From the NCBI RefSeq assembly GCF_900091495.1, contig NZ_LT607413.1, forward strand, positions 2,728,001 to 2,792,000: a stretch of 64,000 bases of DNA, read 5' to 3'. The notes beneath the pieces were generated by a model. That model was not told the DNA's origin. It saw nothing but the letters and a program-made list of their open reading frames with translations, and searched no databases. Below are positions 53,897-62,792 of this stretch, in pieces; position 1 is the stretch's first letter, and each line of letters starts with the position of its first letter. The position numbers were made by a program, and so were the translations under genes. The DNA is from Micromonospora echinospora (GTDB lineage Bacteria; Actinomycetota; Actinomycetes; Mycobacteriales; Micromonosporaceae).

Positions 53897-54892
53897 GTGC
53901 CCGCCGTGCTGGAGATAGAAGGTCTACGCAAGACGTACAAGAGTCGGAGGCGCGGCGAACGGCACGCGCTCGACGGCTTCGACATGCGGGTCGACGCCGG
54001 GCAGGTGCACGGCTTCCTCGGCCCGAACGGATCCGGCAAGACCACCACCCTGCGTACCCTGCTCGGTCTGATCCGGGCGAACGCCGGCCAGATGGCGCTG
54101 TTGGGCCGTGAAGTCCCGGCCGCGTTGCCCGAGGTGGCCGGACAGGTCGGCGCGATCGTGGAGAGCCCGCAGTTCTTCCCGCACTTCTCCGCGCGGGACA
54201 CCCTTTCGCTGCTCGCCGGGGCCGGGAACGTCGCGCCGCGCCGGGTCGACGAGGTGCTGGAACTGGTCGGGCTCCGCGACCGGGCCGGCGAGCGGGTCAA
54301 GACGTACTCGCTCGGCATGAAGCAGCGCCTCGCGGTCGCCTCGGCGCTGCTCAAGGACCCGAAGCTGCTGATCCTCGACGAGCCGGCCAACGGCCTCGAC
54401 CCGGGCGGCATCCGGGAGATGCGCACCCTCATGCGGGATCTGGCCGCCTCCGGGATGACCGTGGTGCTCTCCAGCCACATCCTCGGCGAGATCCAGCTCA
54501 TCTGCGACTCGGTCACCATCATCTCGCTGGGCCGTCGGGTCGCCTTCGGACCGGTCGAGGAGGTCCTCGCCCGCTACTCCGGCGGCGCGGTACGGGTCCG
54601 GTTGGAGGCGGCCACCGACCTGCCACTCGCCGCCGAGACGCTGCGCCGGTCCGGCGTGCAGGTCACCGGGTACGACGACCACCTGATGCTGGCCGGTGTG
54701 GACAAGCCGGCCACGGTGACCCGGCTGCTCGCCGAACACGGTCTCTACGTCAGCGAACTGGCCCCGGTCACCGCCGACCTGGAGAGCGTCTTCCTGGAAC
54801 TGACCGCCACCGCGCCGGTTCCCGGCCAGCACCGTCAGGTCGACGAGTCCCGCAAGGTCGGCGGCCACACCCAGGGAGGGCAGAGCGCATGA
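53897..54892 (+). CDS. ABC transporter ATP-binding protein
   Basis: A 331-residue ATPase: Walker A GPNGSGKTT (~residues 42-50), Q-loop region VESPQFFPHFS, signature YSLGMKQRL, Walker B LLILDEPANGLD, H-loop SSHILGE. The C-terminal ~90 residues resemble the bacitracin/antibiotic exporter ATPase subgroup. Coupled by ATGA to a membrane subunit, so it powers an export-type transporter of unknown substrate. GTG at 53897 in a locally A+T-rich leader (53836-53890) that probably contains the promoter. Confidence 0.9.
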   Translation: MPAVLEIEGLRKTYKSRRRGERHALDGFDMRVDAGQVHGFLGPNGSGKTTTLRTLLGLIRANAGQMALLGREVPAALPEVAGQVGAIVESPQFFPHFSARDTLSLLAGAGNVAPRRVDEVLELVGLRDRAGERVKTYSLGMKQRLAVASALLKDPKLLILDEPANGLDPGGIREMRTLMRDLAASGMTVVLSSHILGEIQLICDSVTIISLGRRVAFGPVEEVLARYSGGAVRVRLEAATDLPLAAETLRRSGVQVTGYDDHLMLAGVDKPATVTRLLAEHGLYVSELAPVTADLESVFLELTATAPVPGQHRQVDESRKVGGHTQGGQSA

Positions 54893-55905
54893 GCCTGTAC
54901 GTCACCGAACTGCGTCGCCTCGGCAAGCGCCGCTTCACCCGGTACATGACCCTGATCGGCCTGCTGGTGCTCCTCGCCGTGGCGGTCGGCACGTTCCTCA
55001 CCAACCAGAAGATCGGCCCGGAGCAGCGGGCCGCCGCCGAACGGGCGGCCCAGGCACAGTACGAGAGGCAGGTCCGCTTCATGGAGCAGGACCGGGCCGA
55101 GTGCGAACGGCTCCAGGCAGCCGGCGAGCCGACCGGCGACCGCTACCCAGACGACTGCTCGGCTATCACCCCGCCAGCCCGGGAGGACTTCGAGGCCCGC
55201 TGGTTCCTCCCGTCGACCTTCGACTTCCGGGAGAGCTTCGGGGCGACGCTGATCCCGTACGCGGCGATCCTGGCGCTGGTCGCCTTCGTGGTCGGCGCCT
55301 CCTTCGTCGGCGCCGAATGGAGCACCGGCGGCATGATGAACCTGCTGCTGTGGCGGCCGAAGCGGCTCAACGTCCTGCTGACCAAGCTGGCGGCGCTGCT
55401 CACCGGCGTGGTCGCGGTGACCGTGCTCGGGCTGCTCGCGTGGACGGCCGCCTTCTGGGCGGTTGGCTCCTTCCGGGGCAGCACCGCCAGGATGACCTCG
55501 GGCGTCTGGCAGTCCTTCGCCCTCACCGGCCTGCGCGGGTTCGCGTTGGTGGTGGTCGCGGCGGTGGTCGGGTTCGCGCTGGCCTCGCTGGGCCGGCACA
55601 CCGCGTTCGCCCTCGGTGGGGTGCTTGCCGTCGCCGTCGTCGGGCAGTTCGGCCTCGGCGTGGTGCTCGCCCTGGCCGACGTGAAGTTCCCCGAGGCCTG
55701 GCTGATCCCCACCTACGGCCTGGCCTGGATGGGGAAGGAGATCAAGCTGCAGAACTACGACGCCTGCAACTTCTCGGTGTCCGGGGGCTGCGAGCCTGAC
55801 GTCCTCACCATCACCTGGCAGCACTCGTCGGTGCTACTCCTCACCGGGCTGGTGCTCGCCCTCGGCGCGGCCCTCTGGTCGATGCGCCGTCGCGACATCG
55901 CCTGA
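54889..55905 (+). CDS. ABC-2 type transporter membrane subunit
   Basis: A 338-residue membrane protein with about six helices: one near the N-terminus ([20 protein letters not shown]), then a ~75-residue extracytoplasmic or coiled stretch with three cysteines, then helices from residue ~115 (IPYAAILALVAFVVGASFVG, EWSTGGMMNLLLWRPKR). The pattern is that of ABC-2 permeases that segregate with bacitracin-type ATPases. Stop codon lies in the first unit of a 37-base tandem repeat. Confidence 0.85.
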   Translation: MSLYVTELRRLGKRRFTRYMTLIGLLVLLAVAVGTFLTNQKIGPEQRAAAERAAQAQYERQVRFMEQDRAECERLQAAGEPTGDRYPDDCSAITPPAREDFEARWFLPSTFDFRESFGATLIPYAAILALVAFVVGASFVGAEWSTGGMMNLLLWRPKRLNVLLTKLAALLTGVVAVTVLGLLAWTAAFWAVGSFRGSTARMTSGVWQSFALTGLRGFALVVVAAVVGFALASLGRHTAFALGGVLAVAVVGQFGLGVVLALADVKFPEAWLIPTYGLAWMGKEIKLQNYDACNFSVSGGCEPDVLTITWQHSSVLLLTGLVLALGAALWSMRRRDIA

Positions 55906-55997
55906 GCCCGCCGCTCGGGTGCCAGGCCGCGACATCGCCTGAGCCCGCCGCTCGGGTGCCAGGCCGCGACATCGCCTGAGCCCGCCGCTCGGGTGCC
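55891..55997 (+). repeat. 37-base tandem repeat spanning a stop codon, three copies
   Basis: Units at 55891-55927, 55928-55964 and 55965-55997 (last one partial, 33 bases) are identical. The first contains the final codons and TGA of the ABC membrane gene, so the stop is triplicated. Confidence 0.95.
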
Positions 55998-56045
55998 TGC
56001 AGGGGTCCCCTGTTCATCATTTCCGGTGAGCAGGGGACCCCTGCA
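55998..56045. repeat. Dispersed palindromic element, copy D
   Basis: TGCAGGGGTCCCCTG (55998-56012) and CAGGGGACCCCTGCA (56031-56045), enclosing an 18-base loop. It directly follows the stop-spanning tandem repeat. Confidence 0.85.
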
Positions 56046-56156
56046 CCCGACCTGGGCGGCGGCACGTCGGACGTGCGATGCGGGGCTGGCCCAACCTGGT
56101 TACCCTGGGGTTCCCCGGTTGGCGCCGCCCGGCCGGCCGCCTGCCCGAGGAGCGCC

Positions 56157-56705
56157 ATGCAGCCGTCCGCCGACGCGTTCCCCGGCCGTGCCGACCGCAC
56201 GGAACAAGCGTCGTCCGCGCGCGGGGTGCCTCCGCCCCGGTCCGCCCCGGAGGTGGAGTCCGCCCCGTCCGCCCCGGAGAGCGCGTCCGAGGTGCCGGCG
56301 GCGCAACCCGCTCCCGCCGACGCGGAACACGGCACCGCGCAGCCCGCAGTCCGCGACCCGGCGGTCGGCATCGCGCAGGTCGCCTCCGACCCGGCGGCCG
56401 GGGAAGCACCGGCACCGCTTTCCGACGACCAGGCCGTGCCGCCGGCGCGGGATGCCGGTGGCACGGCACCCGCGGACGGTCTGACCGAGCGCGAACGGGG
56501 GATCCTCGCCTTCGAGCGGCACTGGTGGCGGCACGCCGGTGCCAAGGAGCAGGCCATCCGGGACACCTTCGGTCTCTCCGCCACCCGGTACTACCAACTT
56601 CTCAACGCGCTGCTGGACAATCCGGCGGCCCTCGCCGCCGACCCGTTGCTGGTCGGCCGGCTGCGTCGGCTGCGCTCGTCCCGGGCCCGCAACCGCCGCC
56701 GCTGA
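56157..56705 (+). CDS. DUF3263 domain protein
   Basis: A 182-residue protein: an Ala/Pro/Glu-rich disordered N-terminus of ~105 residues and a C-terminal DUF3263 domain (LTERERGILAFERHWWRHAG, then AIRDTFGLSATRYYQLLNAL), a small helix-turn-helix-like actinobacterial domain. It ends in a basic tail RSSRARNRRR. A nucleic-acid-binding role is likely but unproven. ATG at 56157 with GAGGAGCG upstream. Confidence 0.8.
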   Translation: MQPSADAFPGRADRTEQASSARGVPPPRSAPEVESAPSAPESASEVPAAQPAPADAEHGTAQPAVRDPAVGIAQVASDPAAGEAPAPLSDDQAVPPARDAGGTAPADGLTERERGILAFERHWWRHAGAKEQAIRDTFGLSATRYYQLLNALLDNPAALAADPLLVGRLRRLRSSRARNRRR

Positions 56706-56763
56706 CCTGGCGGTGGCCGTGGCGGGTGGAGTCGCCGCCGGCAGCCGGTGACGGCCAGGACGG

Positions 56764-56895
56764 CCGGGTGCCGTCGCACCCTGGGCAGGTCCGACAACGC
56801 CACCGTCGACGGTCGGGGTGCCGTCGCACTCGGACAGGTCCGAAAGCGCCGTCGAGCGCCGGGGTGTCGTGGGATCCGGGGCATGTCCGCGGGCG
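56764..56895 (+). repeat. Imperfect direct repeats upstream of the next small gene
   Basis: Three related units starting GGTGCCGTCG or GGTGTCGTGG at 56767, 56817 and 56863, each followed by a CAGGTCCG or CATGTCCG box, occupy the 250-base spacer 56706-56956. No gene is seen there. Confidence 0.6.
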
Positions 56896-56956
56896 GGGCG
56901 GGTAGGCGGGTGCTGGTCCCGTCCGCGCGGGGTCCGGGGCGACGAGGGGAGCACGT

Positions 56957-57406
56957 ATGGCCGCCGGCTGGTACGCCCAGCGTCCTGCGCCGCTGCTGAC
57001 CGCCGCGCTGGCCGGGGCGATCGCGGGCTGGCTGGCCCGGTCCCGGTTGGGGAATCGGAGCGCGGGTGCGCCGCCCATGGCGCAGTCGACCGCCCGGCAG
57101 CCAACCGAGGCTCAGCCGACCGCGACTCAGCCGACCGCCCGACAGCCGACCGCACCCGAGCCGACCGGGCCGGAGCCGACCGTGGCGCAGCCGACCGGGC
57201 CGGAGCCGACTGCGCCGGCCGGGGGGCGATCGGCCCCGACCGGGCCGACGCGGGGGCCGTCCCCGCTGCCGGAACCCATGCCCTTTCCCGAGGGGGTGGC
57301 GGTCGACGCGCCGTACACCGGGGAGGAGTCCTACACCGGGCGACCCCGGTACGCGCCGGCGGCGCAGCCGTGGCGAACCGACGTCCCCGGCGGAATGCCA
57401 CCCTGA
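56957..57406 (+). CDS. Small membrane protein with Pro-Thr repeats
   Basis: A 149-residue unrecognised protein: one N-terminal hydrophobic segment (PLLTAALAGAIAGWLARSR, ~12-30), a central repeat of QPTA/EPTG-type units (residues ~42-85) and a Pro-rich C-terminus (PLPEPMPFPEG). It may be a membrane-anchored, disordered surface or spacer protein. ATG at 56957 after GAGGGGAGCACGT. The end of the gene, including the stop, is duplicated downstream. Confidence 0.6.
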   Translation: MAAGWYAQRPAPLLTAALAGAIAGWLARSRLGNRSAGAPPMAQSTARQPTEAQPTATQPTARQPTAPEPTGPEPTVAQPTGPEPTAPAGGRSAPTGPTRGPSPLPEPMPFPEGVAVDAPYTGEESYTGRPRYAPAAQPWRTDVPGGMPP

Positions 57407-57446
57407 CGGACACCGACGCCCCCGACGGCATGCCACGATGACGGAC
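57387..57446 (+). repeat. Stop-spanning imperfect duplication
   Basis: ATGCCACCCTGACGGAC (57395-57411, containing the stop) recurs as ATGCCACGATGACGGAC (57430-57446), 15 of 17 bases identical; similarity extends about eight bases upstream. Confidence 0.75.
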
Positions 57447-57475
57447 CGGTCCGGCCACCGACGGGAGGACGATCG

Positions 57476-58327
57476 ATGATGCAGGTCAGCTCCGCTTCCA
57501 CGGCGGCGCCCGGCCGGCTGGAGAACGAGGACTCGGTCTTCCGCCTCGGGCCGCTGGTGGGAGTGCTCGACGGCGCGACCGTGCCGGAGGGCTTCGCCAC
57601 CGGTTGCGTCCACGGCCCGGCCTGGTACGTCCGGCACCTCGCCGCCCGGATCGGGCTCGCCGAGGCGACCCGTCCGGCCGCCACCCTGATGAGCAATCTG
57701 GCGGCGGCGATCCTGGCGGTCCGGGCGGACCACGGTGGCGCGTGCGACCTGGACCACCCCGGTACCCCGTCGGCCACGGTCTGCCTGCTGCGCGACGGCG
57801 GGGATCGGGCCGACTACCTGGTGCTCTGCGACAGCCCGCTGGTGCTGGACACCGGGGGCCGGGTGGCGGTGGTCTCCGACGACCGGCTGGATGCCGCCCT
57901 GGCCGACCTGCGCGCGGTCGCCCACACCGTGCCGGCCCGTGCCGCCGACGACCCGGCCACCCGGTTCCGTCGGGCGGTCGCCGTGCAGCGGGAGCGGATG
58001 AACCGTACGCACGGCTACTGGGTGGCCGCCAGTGACCCGGAGGCGGCGTACCACGCGGTGACCGGTTCGGTGCCGCTGCGCGGGCCGAACGCGCTGCGCC
58101 GGGCGGTGCTGCTCAGCGACGGGGCGTCCTGTGCGGTCGAGCAGTTTGGCCTGTTCGGCTGGGACGGTCTGCTGGACCTGGTCACCACCGAGGGACCGGG
58201 GGCGTTGCTCGACCGGGTCCGGGCTGCCGAGCGGGAACACCCGGACCGGTTGCGGCGGACCAAGCGTTCCGACGACGCGTCGGTCGTCCTGTGCGAGTTC
58301 CCGGAGCCGGCCGACCCCGGAGCGTGA
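57476..58327 (+). CDS. PP2C-like serine/threonine phosphatase domain protein
   Basis: A 283-residue protein with a PP2C-like layout: AAPGRLENEDSVFRLGPLVG and VGVLDGATVPEG (metal-binding DG), a central HPGTPSATVCLLR strand pair, LLSDGASCAVEQFG (second DG) and the terminal DDASVVLCEF (metal Asp). The motifs are spread as in cytosolic bacterial PP2C enzymes, though the segments are diverged. ATG 57476; the second in-frame ATG at 57479 is equally likely. No kinase neighbour. Confidence 0.78.
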   Translation: MMQVSSASTAAPGRLENEDSVFRLGPLVGVLDGATVPEGFATGCVHGPAWYVRHLAARIGLAEATRPAATLMSNLAAAILAVRADHGGACDLDHPGTPSATVCLLRDGGDRADYLVLCDSPLVLDTGGRVAVVSDDRLDAALADLRAVAHTVPARAADDPATRFRRAVAVQRERMNRTHGYWVAASDPEAAYHAVTGSVPLRGPNALRRAVLLSDGASCAVEQFGLFGWDGLLDLVTTEGPGALLDRVRAAEREHPDRLRRTKRSDDASVVLCEFPEPADPGA

Positions 58328-58432
58328 CCAGGAACACTCACCCCCGCCGACCGGCTGGTACCGGCCGGCCGGACCGGTGGTGCCCGGCGGAAGGGTGGAC
58401 GCCGGTCGGGTGGGGCCGGCAGACTGCGGCAC

Positions 58433-58942
58433 GTGGCAGGTGCGGTCCGGCTGGAGCCGGTGGACGAGCGGAACCTGGAGCCGCTGCTCTCGGTGGCCGC
58501 CGCCGAGGCGGAGCCGAGTGACGTGATGCCGCCGGTGGAGGCGCCGGCCGGCTGGTCGGCGGCTCGTCGGGAGGCGTTCCGCGAGTTCCACCGTGCCCAC
58601 TTCGGCGGCTTCGACGGCCCGACCGGCACCGTCATGTTCGCGATCCTGCTCGGCGGCGAGGTCGTCGGCATGATCAGGATGGCCCGCCGCGCCGAGCCCG
58701 GCACCGTGGAGACCGGGATGTGGCTGGGGCGTTCGGCCCGTGGCCAGGGAGTCGGTGCGGCGGCCCTGCGGGAGTTGCTCAACGTCGCCGCCGCACACGG
58801 CATGCGCACCGTGGCCGCCGAGACGACCGTCGACAACACCGGGGCGCTGGGCGTGCTCGCCCGGTGCGGCGCAAAATTGCGCTCCGACGGCGGGACCATA
58901 CACGCGGAAATCTGTCTTGATTCCGCCCCGCCCATGCCGTAA
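58433..58942 (+). CDS. GNAT N-acetyltransferase
   Basis: A 169-residue acetyltransferase: VRLEPVDERNLEPLLSVA at the start, GEVVGMIRMARR strand, and ETGMWLGRSARGQGVGAAALREL containing the acetyl-CoA-binding R-G-Q-G-V-G turn, then VDNTGALGVLARCGAKL. Substrate unknown. GTG at 58433. The last 60 bases are relatively A+T-rich. Confidence 0.85.
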   Translation: MAGAVRLEPVDERNLEPLLSVAAAEAEPSDVMPPVEAPAGWSAARREAFREFHRAHFGGFDGPTGTVMFAILLGGEVVGMIRMARRAEPGTVETGMWLGRSARGQGVGAAALRELLNVAAAHGMRTVAAETTVDNTGALGVLARCGAKLRSDGGTIHAEICLDSAPPMP

Positions 58943-59207
58943 TTCGTTTTCTTCGCCTCTTTGTAAAGCGTCGTGAACTATCTGTTCGCGGCTGCTCGTC
59001 TGTCCGGTTCGCCCTGCTCATCGGCGTGGCGTTGCTGTTCTGGCCTGCACTTTCCGAGGTTTTGTGGGCAGGGGTCAGGGTACTGCCGACCAGTCCGTTG
59101 AAATGGGACTGCCCGAGTGGACGCCGTTGTCGTGTTCAGCCCCCGGTAATTGTCATGACCTCGCGTATCGGGCTTTCGCACCACACCGGGGAGGTAAGGA
59201 GTGCACC
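58943..59207 (+). promoter_or_regulatory. Leader region of the gas vesicle cluster
   Basis: 265 bases without a gene, notably A+T-rich at 58940-59050 (TTCGTTTTCTTCGCCTCTTT). It lies directly before the first gvp-cluster gene and should hold its promoter; a GAGGTAAGGAG ribosome site ends it. Confidence 0.5.
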
Positions 59208-59642
59208 ATGAAGAGCGGGACACGAATCGGGCTCGCCGTCGGTCTCGGCTACGTCCTCGGCCGGCGTCGCCGGCTGCGTACCGCGCTGACCCTGGCCGCC
59301 GCCGTGGCGGTCGGACGGATGAGCCGGGACCCGGCCGGACTACGCAAGCTCGGTGACCTGGTGCAGGCGTCGCCTCAGCTGAGCAACCTGAGCCGCCTCG
59401 GGGGACCGCTGGTCGGGGCTGGCCGGGCGGCGGCGACCGCCGCCGTCGGCAGTGGCATCGACGCGGTCAGCGGCAAGCTCCGGGGCCGGGCCGACGCGCT
59501 GCGCGGGAAGGCCACCGGCGGTGGCGACGGGGACGGGGACGGTGCGGACCGGTCGGATCGCGGTGACGGTGACGGTGGTGGGCAGCGCGACCGTCGTGGG
59601 CGGCGTGACTCCGGCGACAGCGCCGGGCAGCGGGGGTGGTGA
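59208..59642 (+). CDS. Gas vesicle cluster protein of unknown function
   Basis: A 144-residue protein: N-terminal glycine-rich hydrophobic segment with a basic end (IGLAVGLGYVLGRRRRLRTA), a second hydrophobic stretch, a middle part LGDLVQASPQLSNLSRLGG, and a disordered C-terminus of Gly/Asp/Arg. It occupies the position of the first accessory gene in actinobacterial gas vesicle operons and is coupled to the next gene by a GTGA overlap. A membrane-associated accessory role is possible. Confidence 0.7.
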   Translation: MKSGTRIGLAVGLGYVLGRRRRLRTALTLAAAVAVGRMSRDPAGLRKLGDLVQASPQLSNLSRLGGPLVGAGRAAATAAVGSGIDAVSGKLRGRADALRGKATGGGDGDGDGADRSDRGDGDGGGQRDRRGRRDSGDSAGQRGW

Positions 59643-60892
59643 CCGTGTCGGTCCCCTCGAACCCGAGCCTGAACCTGCGCGGCAGGCTGCGCGACCAGTT
59701 GCTGCGTGACGCGCGGGACCTGGTCGGGGCGATCGGCGAGCGCGCCGTGGCCGTGGTGACCGAGCGGATCACCGGCGCGACCGGCCGGCTCAGCGAGTAC
59801 GCGAAACAGGGAGGCGGGCCGGGCCTGGTCGCGGCGGCGACGGGCGCGCAGAGACTCGCCGAGGGCAAGTCGCCGGTCCGGGCGATGGTCGGTGCCGGTC
59901 TGGCCGGCGGTAAGGAGAAGTTGATGGCGGCCATCGGTGCCCGGGGTGGCAAGAGCAAGGGCGGGAAGAAGAAGCTCAAGGTCACCAACATCGTCGAGAC
60001 GATCGAGGTGGGCGTGCCGCTGCGGGTCGCCTACAACCAGTGGACACAGTTCGCGGACTTCCCGAGCTTCATGAAGAAGGTCGAGAACGTCGACCAGGAG
60101 GCCGACGAGAAGTTGACCTGGAAGGCGCAGGTTCTCTGGTCGCACCGGACCTGGGAGTCGACCGTCGTCCAGCAGGTGCCGGACTCGCACATCCACTGGC
60201 GCTCGAAGGGCGAGAAGGGTTCGGTCGACGGGACGGTCAGCTTCCACGCGGTGGCACCGGACCTCACCCGGATCCTGGTCGTGCTCGAGTACCACCCGCA
60301 GGGCCTCTTCGAGCGCACCGGCAACCTCTGGCGTGCCCAGGGACGCCGGGTGCGCCTCGAACTGAAGCACTTCGTCCGGCACGTGATGACCCAGACCGTT
60401 CTGGATCCGGACCAGGTCGAGGGCTGGCGTGGCGAGATCCGCGACTCGCGGGTGGTCCGGGACCACGAGACCGCGCTGCGCGAGGAGCGGGAGCGTGCCG
60501 AAGCCGAATCGCAGGAGCGGGAGCCCGAGGAGCCGGAGGAGGGCGAGGAGCCGGAGGAGGCCCCTCGGAGGCAGGGCCGTCCCGCCGGTCGTGCCCGCCG
60601 CCCGGCGCCGCGCCGTCGCCCCGCGGAGGAAGAGTACGAGGACGAGTACGACGAGTACGACGAGGAGCCGGAGGACGAGGAGCCGGAGGAGGAGGAACCG
60701 CCGCGCCGCCGGCGTCCGGAGCGGGCCGGCCGTCCGCAGCCCCGCGAGGAGGAACGTTCCCGCGAGGAAAGACGCCCTCGCGAGGAGGGACGATCTCGCG
60801 AGGAGGGACGTCCTCGTCCGGCTGCCCGGCGCACCCCGGAGGGGCCCCGCCGGCCCGTGGTCCGGCGTCGGCGTGAGGACCGGGACGAATGA
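59639..60892 (+). CDS. SRPBCC-domain gas vesicle accessory protein
   Basis: A 417-residue protein: N-terminal helical region, a Lys-rich hinge ([11 protein letters not shown]), a polyketide-cyclase-like SRPBCC domain (residues ~118-270: [57 protein letters not shown]), then ~130 residues of alternating acidic ([15 protein letters not shown]) and Arg/Glu runs ([13 protein letters not shown]). Streptomyces gas vesicle clusters carry a similar SRPBCC gene. Its ligand and role in vesicle assembly are unknown. Start GTG 59639 overlaps the previous stop. Confidence 0.8.
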   Translation: MTVSVPSNPSLNLRGRLRDQLLRDARDLVGAIGERAVAVVTERITGATGRLSEYAKQGGGPGLVAAATGAQRLAEGKSPVRAMVGAGLAGGKEKLMAAIGARGGKSKGGKKKLKVTNIVETIEVGVPLRVAYNQWTQFADFPSFMKKVENVDQEADEKLTWKAQVLWSHRTWESTVVQQVPDSHIHWRSKGEKGSVDGTVSFHAVAPDLTRILVVLEYHPQGLFERTGNLWRAQGRRVRLELKHFVRHVMTQTVLDPDQVEGWRGEIRDSRVVRDHETALREERERAEAESQEREPEEPEEGEEPEEAPRRQGRPAGRARRPAPRRRPAEEEYEDEYDEYDEEPEDEEPEEEEPPRRRRPERAGRPQPREEERSREERRPREEGRSREEGRPRPAARRTPEGPRRPVVRRRREDRDE

Positions 60893-61350
60893 GCGCCGTA
60901 CCGGGCGGAGGTGCCGCGCTGGACCGGGGCACCACGTCGAGCCTGGCGGACGTCGTCGAGATGGTCCTCGACAAGGGCGTGGTGATCGACGCCCAGGTGG
61001 TCGTCGGGGTGATCGGCATCCCGCTGCTGGAGATCAACGCGCGGGTGGTGGTGGCGAGCGTCGAGACGTACCTGCGCTTCGCCGAGGCGGTCGACCGGCT
61101 GGACATCACACCACGTGGCAAGTCGGGCCTCGGCGGGGCGGTGGAGAACGTCACCGACGCGGCCAAGGGGATCACGTCCGGGGTCGGCGAGACCGTCCGG
61201 GGCCTCGGCGGTGCGGCCGGGGCACTCGGCGGTGCGACCGGGGACGAGGACGAGGACGACTACGACGACCGGGACGATGCCGGTGCCGACCGGGACCGGG
61301 AGCGCTCCTCCGGTCGTGGCCGGGCGGCCCGGCGGAACGGGGGACGCTGA
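60889..61350 (+). CDS. Gas vesicle protein, GvpA/GvpJ family
   Basis: A 153-residue protein whose residues ~15-75 are a GvpA-type domain: [50 protein letters not shown]. This fold makes the ribbed shell or, in GvpJ/M-type paralogues, nucleates it. A ~75-residue Gly/Asp/Arg-rich tail makes it longer than shell GvpA (about 70-75), favouring a minor or actinobacterial structural form. ATGA overlap with the preceding gene. Confidence 0.9.
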   Translation: MSAVPGGGAALDRGTTSSLADVVEMVLDKGVVIDAQVVVGVIGIPLLEINARVVVASVETYLRFAEAVDRLDITPRGKSGLGGAVENVTDAAKGITSGVGETVRGLGGAAGALGGATGDEDEDDYDDRDDAGADRDRERSSGRGRAARRNGGR

Positions 61351-61351
61351 G

Positions 61352-62107
61352 ATGGCCGGACCGAGCGGCATGTTCGTCTACGGCATCGTCCCGGCGGACG
61401 TGGAGCCGACCGAGGACGCGGTCGGGGTGGGCGATCCGCCGGGCGAGGTGACCGCAGTGGTCCACGGTGAGCTGGCCGCCCTGGTCAGCGAGGTGGACCT
61501 GGAGCAGCCGGTGGGCCGGCCGGTGGACCTGACCGCGTACCAGGAACTGCTGGACGGGACGGCGGCGGTGGCCCCGGTCGTGCCGGTGCGGTTCGGCACG
61601 GTGGTCACCGGCACCGACGCGGTGCACGACCTGCTGGACGCCCACCGGGACCGGTTCCGGGCCGCCCTCGACGAGCTCGACGGACGGACGCAGTACACCG
61701 TGCGCGGCCGGTTCCACGAGTCGGAGCTGATGGGTGCGCTGCTCGCCGAGAACCCGGGCGCGGCGGACCTCGCCGAGCAGGTGCGCGGACAGCCGGAGGC
61801 GGCCAGCCGGGAACAGCGCATCCGGCTCGGGGAGATCATCAGCCAGGCGGTGGAACTGCGCCGGGAGGCGGAGACCCGGGAACTGGTCGACGTGCTCGGC
61901 CCGGTGGCGGTGACCAGCACGGTCCGTCCGCCCGGGCACGAGATGGACGCGATGCACGTGTCGTTCCTGGTCGACGTCGACCGGGCGGACGAGTTCGCGG
62001 TGGTGGCGGAGGAGTTCGCGGGCCAACGCCGGGAGCTGGTCCGGATGCGGCTGCTCGGTCCACTCGCCCCGTACGACTTCGTCGACGCCCACCATCTGGC
62101 GGGGTGA
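61352..62107 (+). CDS. Gas vesicle protein GvpF/GvpL family, first copy
   Basis: A 251-residue protein with the family's N-terminal GMFVYGIVPADVEPTEDAVG, VHGELAALVSEVDLEQ, and APVVPVRFGTVVTGTDAVHD, and C-terminal LLGPLAPYDFVDAH. These proteins are minor shell components thought to control GvpA assembly. ATG at 61352 right after the preceding stop. A second family member is at 63148. Confidence 0.93.
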   Translation: MAGPSGMFVYGIVPADVEPTEDAVGVGDPPGEVTAVVHGELAALVSEVDLEQPVGRPVDLTAYQELLDGTAAVAPVVPVRFGTVVTGTDAVHDLLDAHRDRFRAALDELDGRTQYTVRGRFHESELMGALLAENPGAADLAEQVRGQPEAASREQRIRLGEIISQAVELRREAETRELVDVLGPVAVTSTVRPPGHEMDAMHVSFLVDVDRADEFAVVAEEFAGQRRELVRMRLLGPLAPYDFVDAHHLAG

Positions 62108-62110
62108 GCG

Positions 62111-62377
62111 GTGGAGATCCTGTGGTCGTTGCTGACCCTCCCGTACGCGCCGGTGCGCGGGCTGACCGCGGTGCTCAAGGTGGTGGCCCGGGAAGCGGAG
62201 TCCCGGCGGCAGAACCCGGTCCACATCCGCCGTGAGCTGGAGGAGATCGACGCTGCCGCGGCGGCGGGCGAGCTGACCGAGGAGGAGCGGAACCGGTTGC
62301 AGCAGCAGGTGCTGAACCGGCTCGTCAGCCCGGCCGTGCCGAGCGGCGGGCCGGACCGGCCGACGCGAGGGAGGTGA
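62111..62377 (+). CDS. gvpG: Gas vesicle protein GvpG
   Basis: An 88-residue helical protein: EILWSLLTLPYAPVRGLTAV at the N-terminus followed by a coiled-coil-like stretch (HIRRELEEIDAAAAAGELTE, EEERNRLQQQVLNRL). This is the standard Gv-G family length and order, always beside GvpF/L. GTG at 62111. Confidence 0.92.
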   Translation: MEILWSLLTLPYAPVRGLTAVLKVVAREAESRRQNPVHIRRELEEIDAAAAAGELTEEERNRLQQQVLNRLVSPAVPSGGPDRPTRGR

Positions 62378-62383
62378 GCGAGG

Positions 62384-62791
62384 GTGCGGACGCAGCGAAG
62401 CCGAGCAGGTTCCCGGTCCACGGGTCAGGACCGGCGCGAGCCGGCCGACGACCGGTACGCGGAGGACGACGACCGGTACACCGACGACGACTACTCCGAC
62501 GAGGAGTCGTACGACGAGGAAGAGGAGGTCGAGCCGATCCCGGCCGGCGAGGCGGCCCGGGAGGGGCTGCGGCAGGTCAGCCGGCTCACCGGCCGGGACC
62601 CGTCCGGGGTGACCTCGGTGCAGCCCAACGGGACCGGCTGGCGGGTCGGTGTGGAACTGGTGGAGGACCACCGCATCCCGGCGTCGACCGACCTGCTCGG
62701 CCTCTACGAGGTCGACCTGGACGCCGACGGCGAGGTGCTCTCCTTCCGGCGGGTCCGCCGATACCAGCGTGGCAAGGGCGAGGTGGGCTGA
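62384..62791 (+). CDS. gvpO: Gas vesicle protein GvpO
   Basis: A 135-residue protein: a highly acidic N-terminus (DDRYAEDDDRYTDDDYSDEE, residues ~22-50) and a C-terminal GvpO domain with AREGLRQVSRLTGRDPSGVT, GWRVGVELVEDHRIPASTDL and YEVDLDADGEVLSFRRVRRY. Needed for vesicle formation in haloarchaea, possibly as a regulator or chaperone. GTG at 62384. Confidence 0.92.
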   Translation: MRTQRSRAGSRSTGQDRREPADDRYAEDDDRYTDDDYSDEESYDEEEEVEPIPAGEAAREGLRQVSRLTGRDPSGVTSVQPNGTGWRVGVELVEDHRIPASTDLLGLYEVDLDADGEVLSFRRVRRYQRGKGEVG

Positions 62792-62792
62792 G

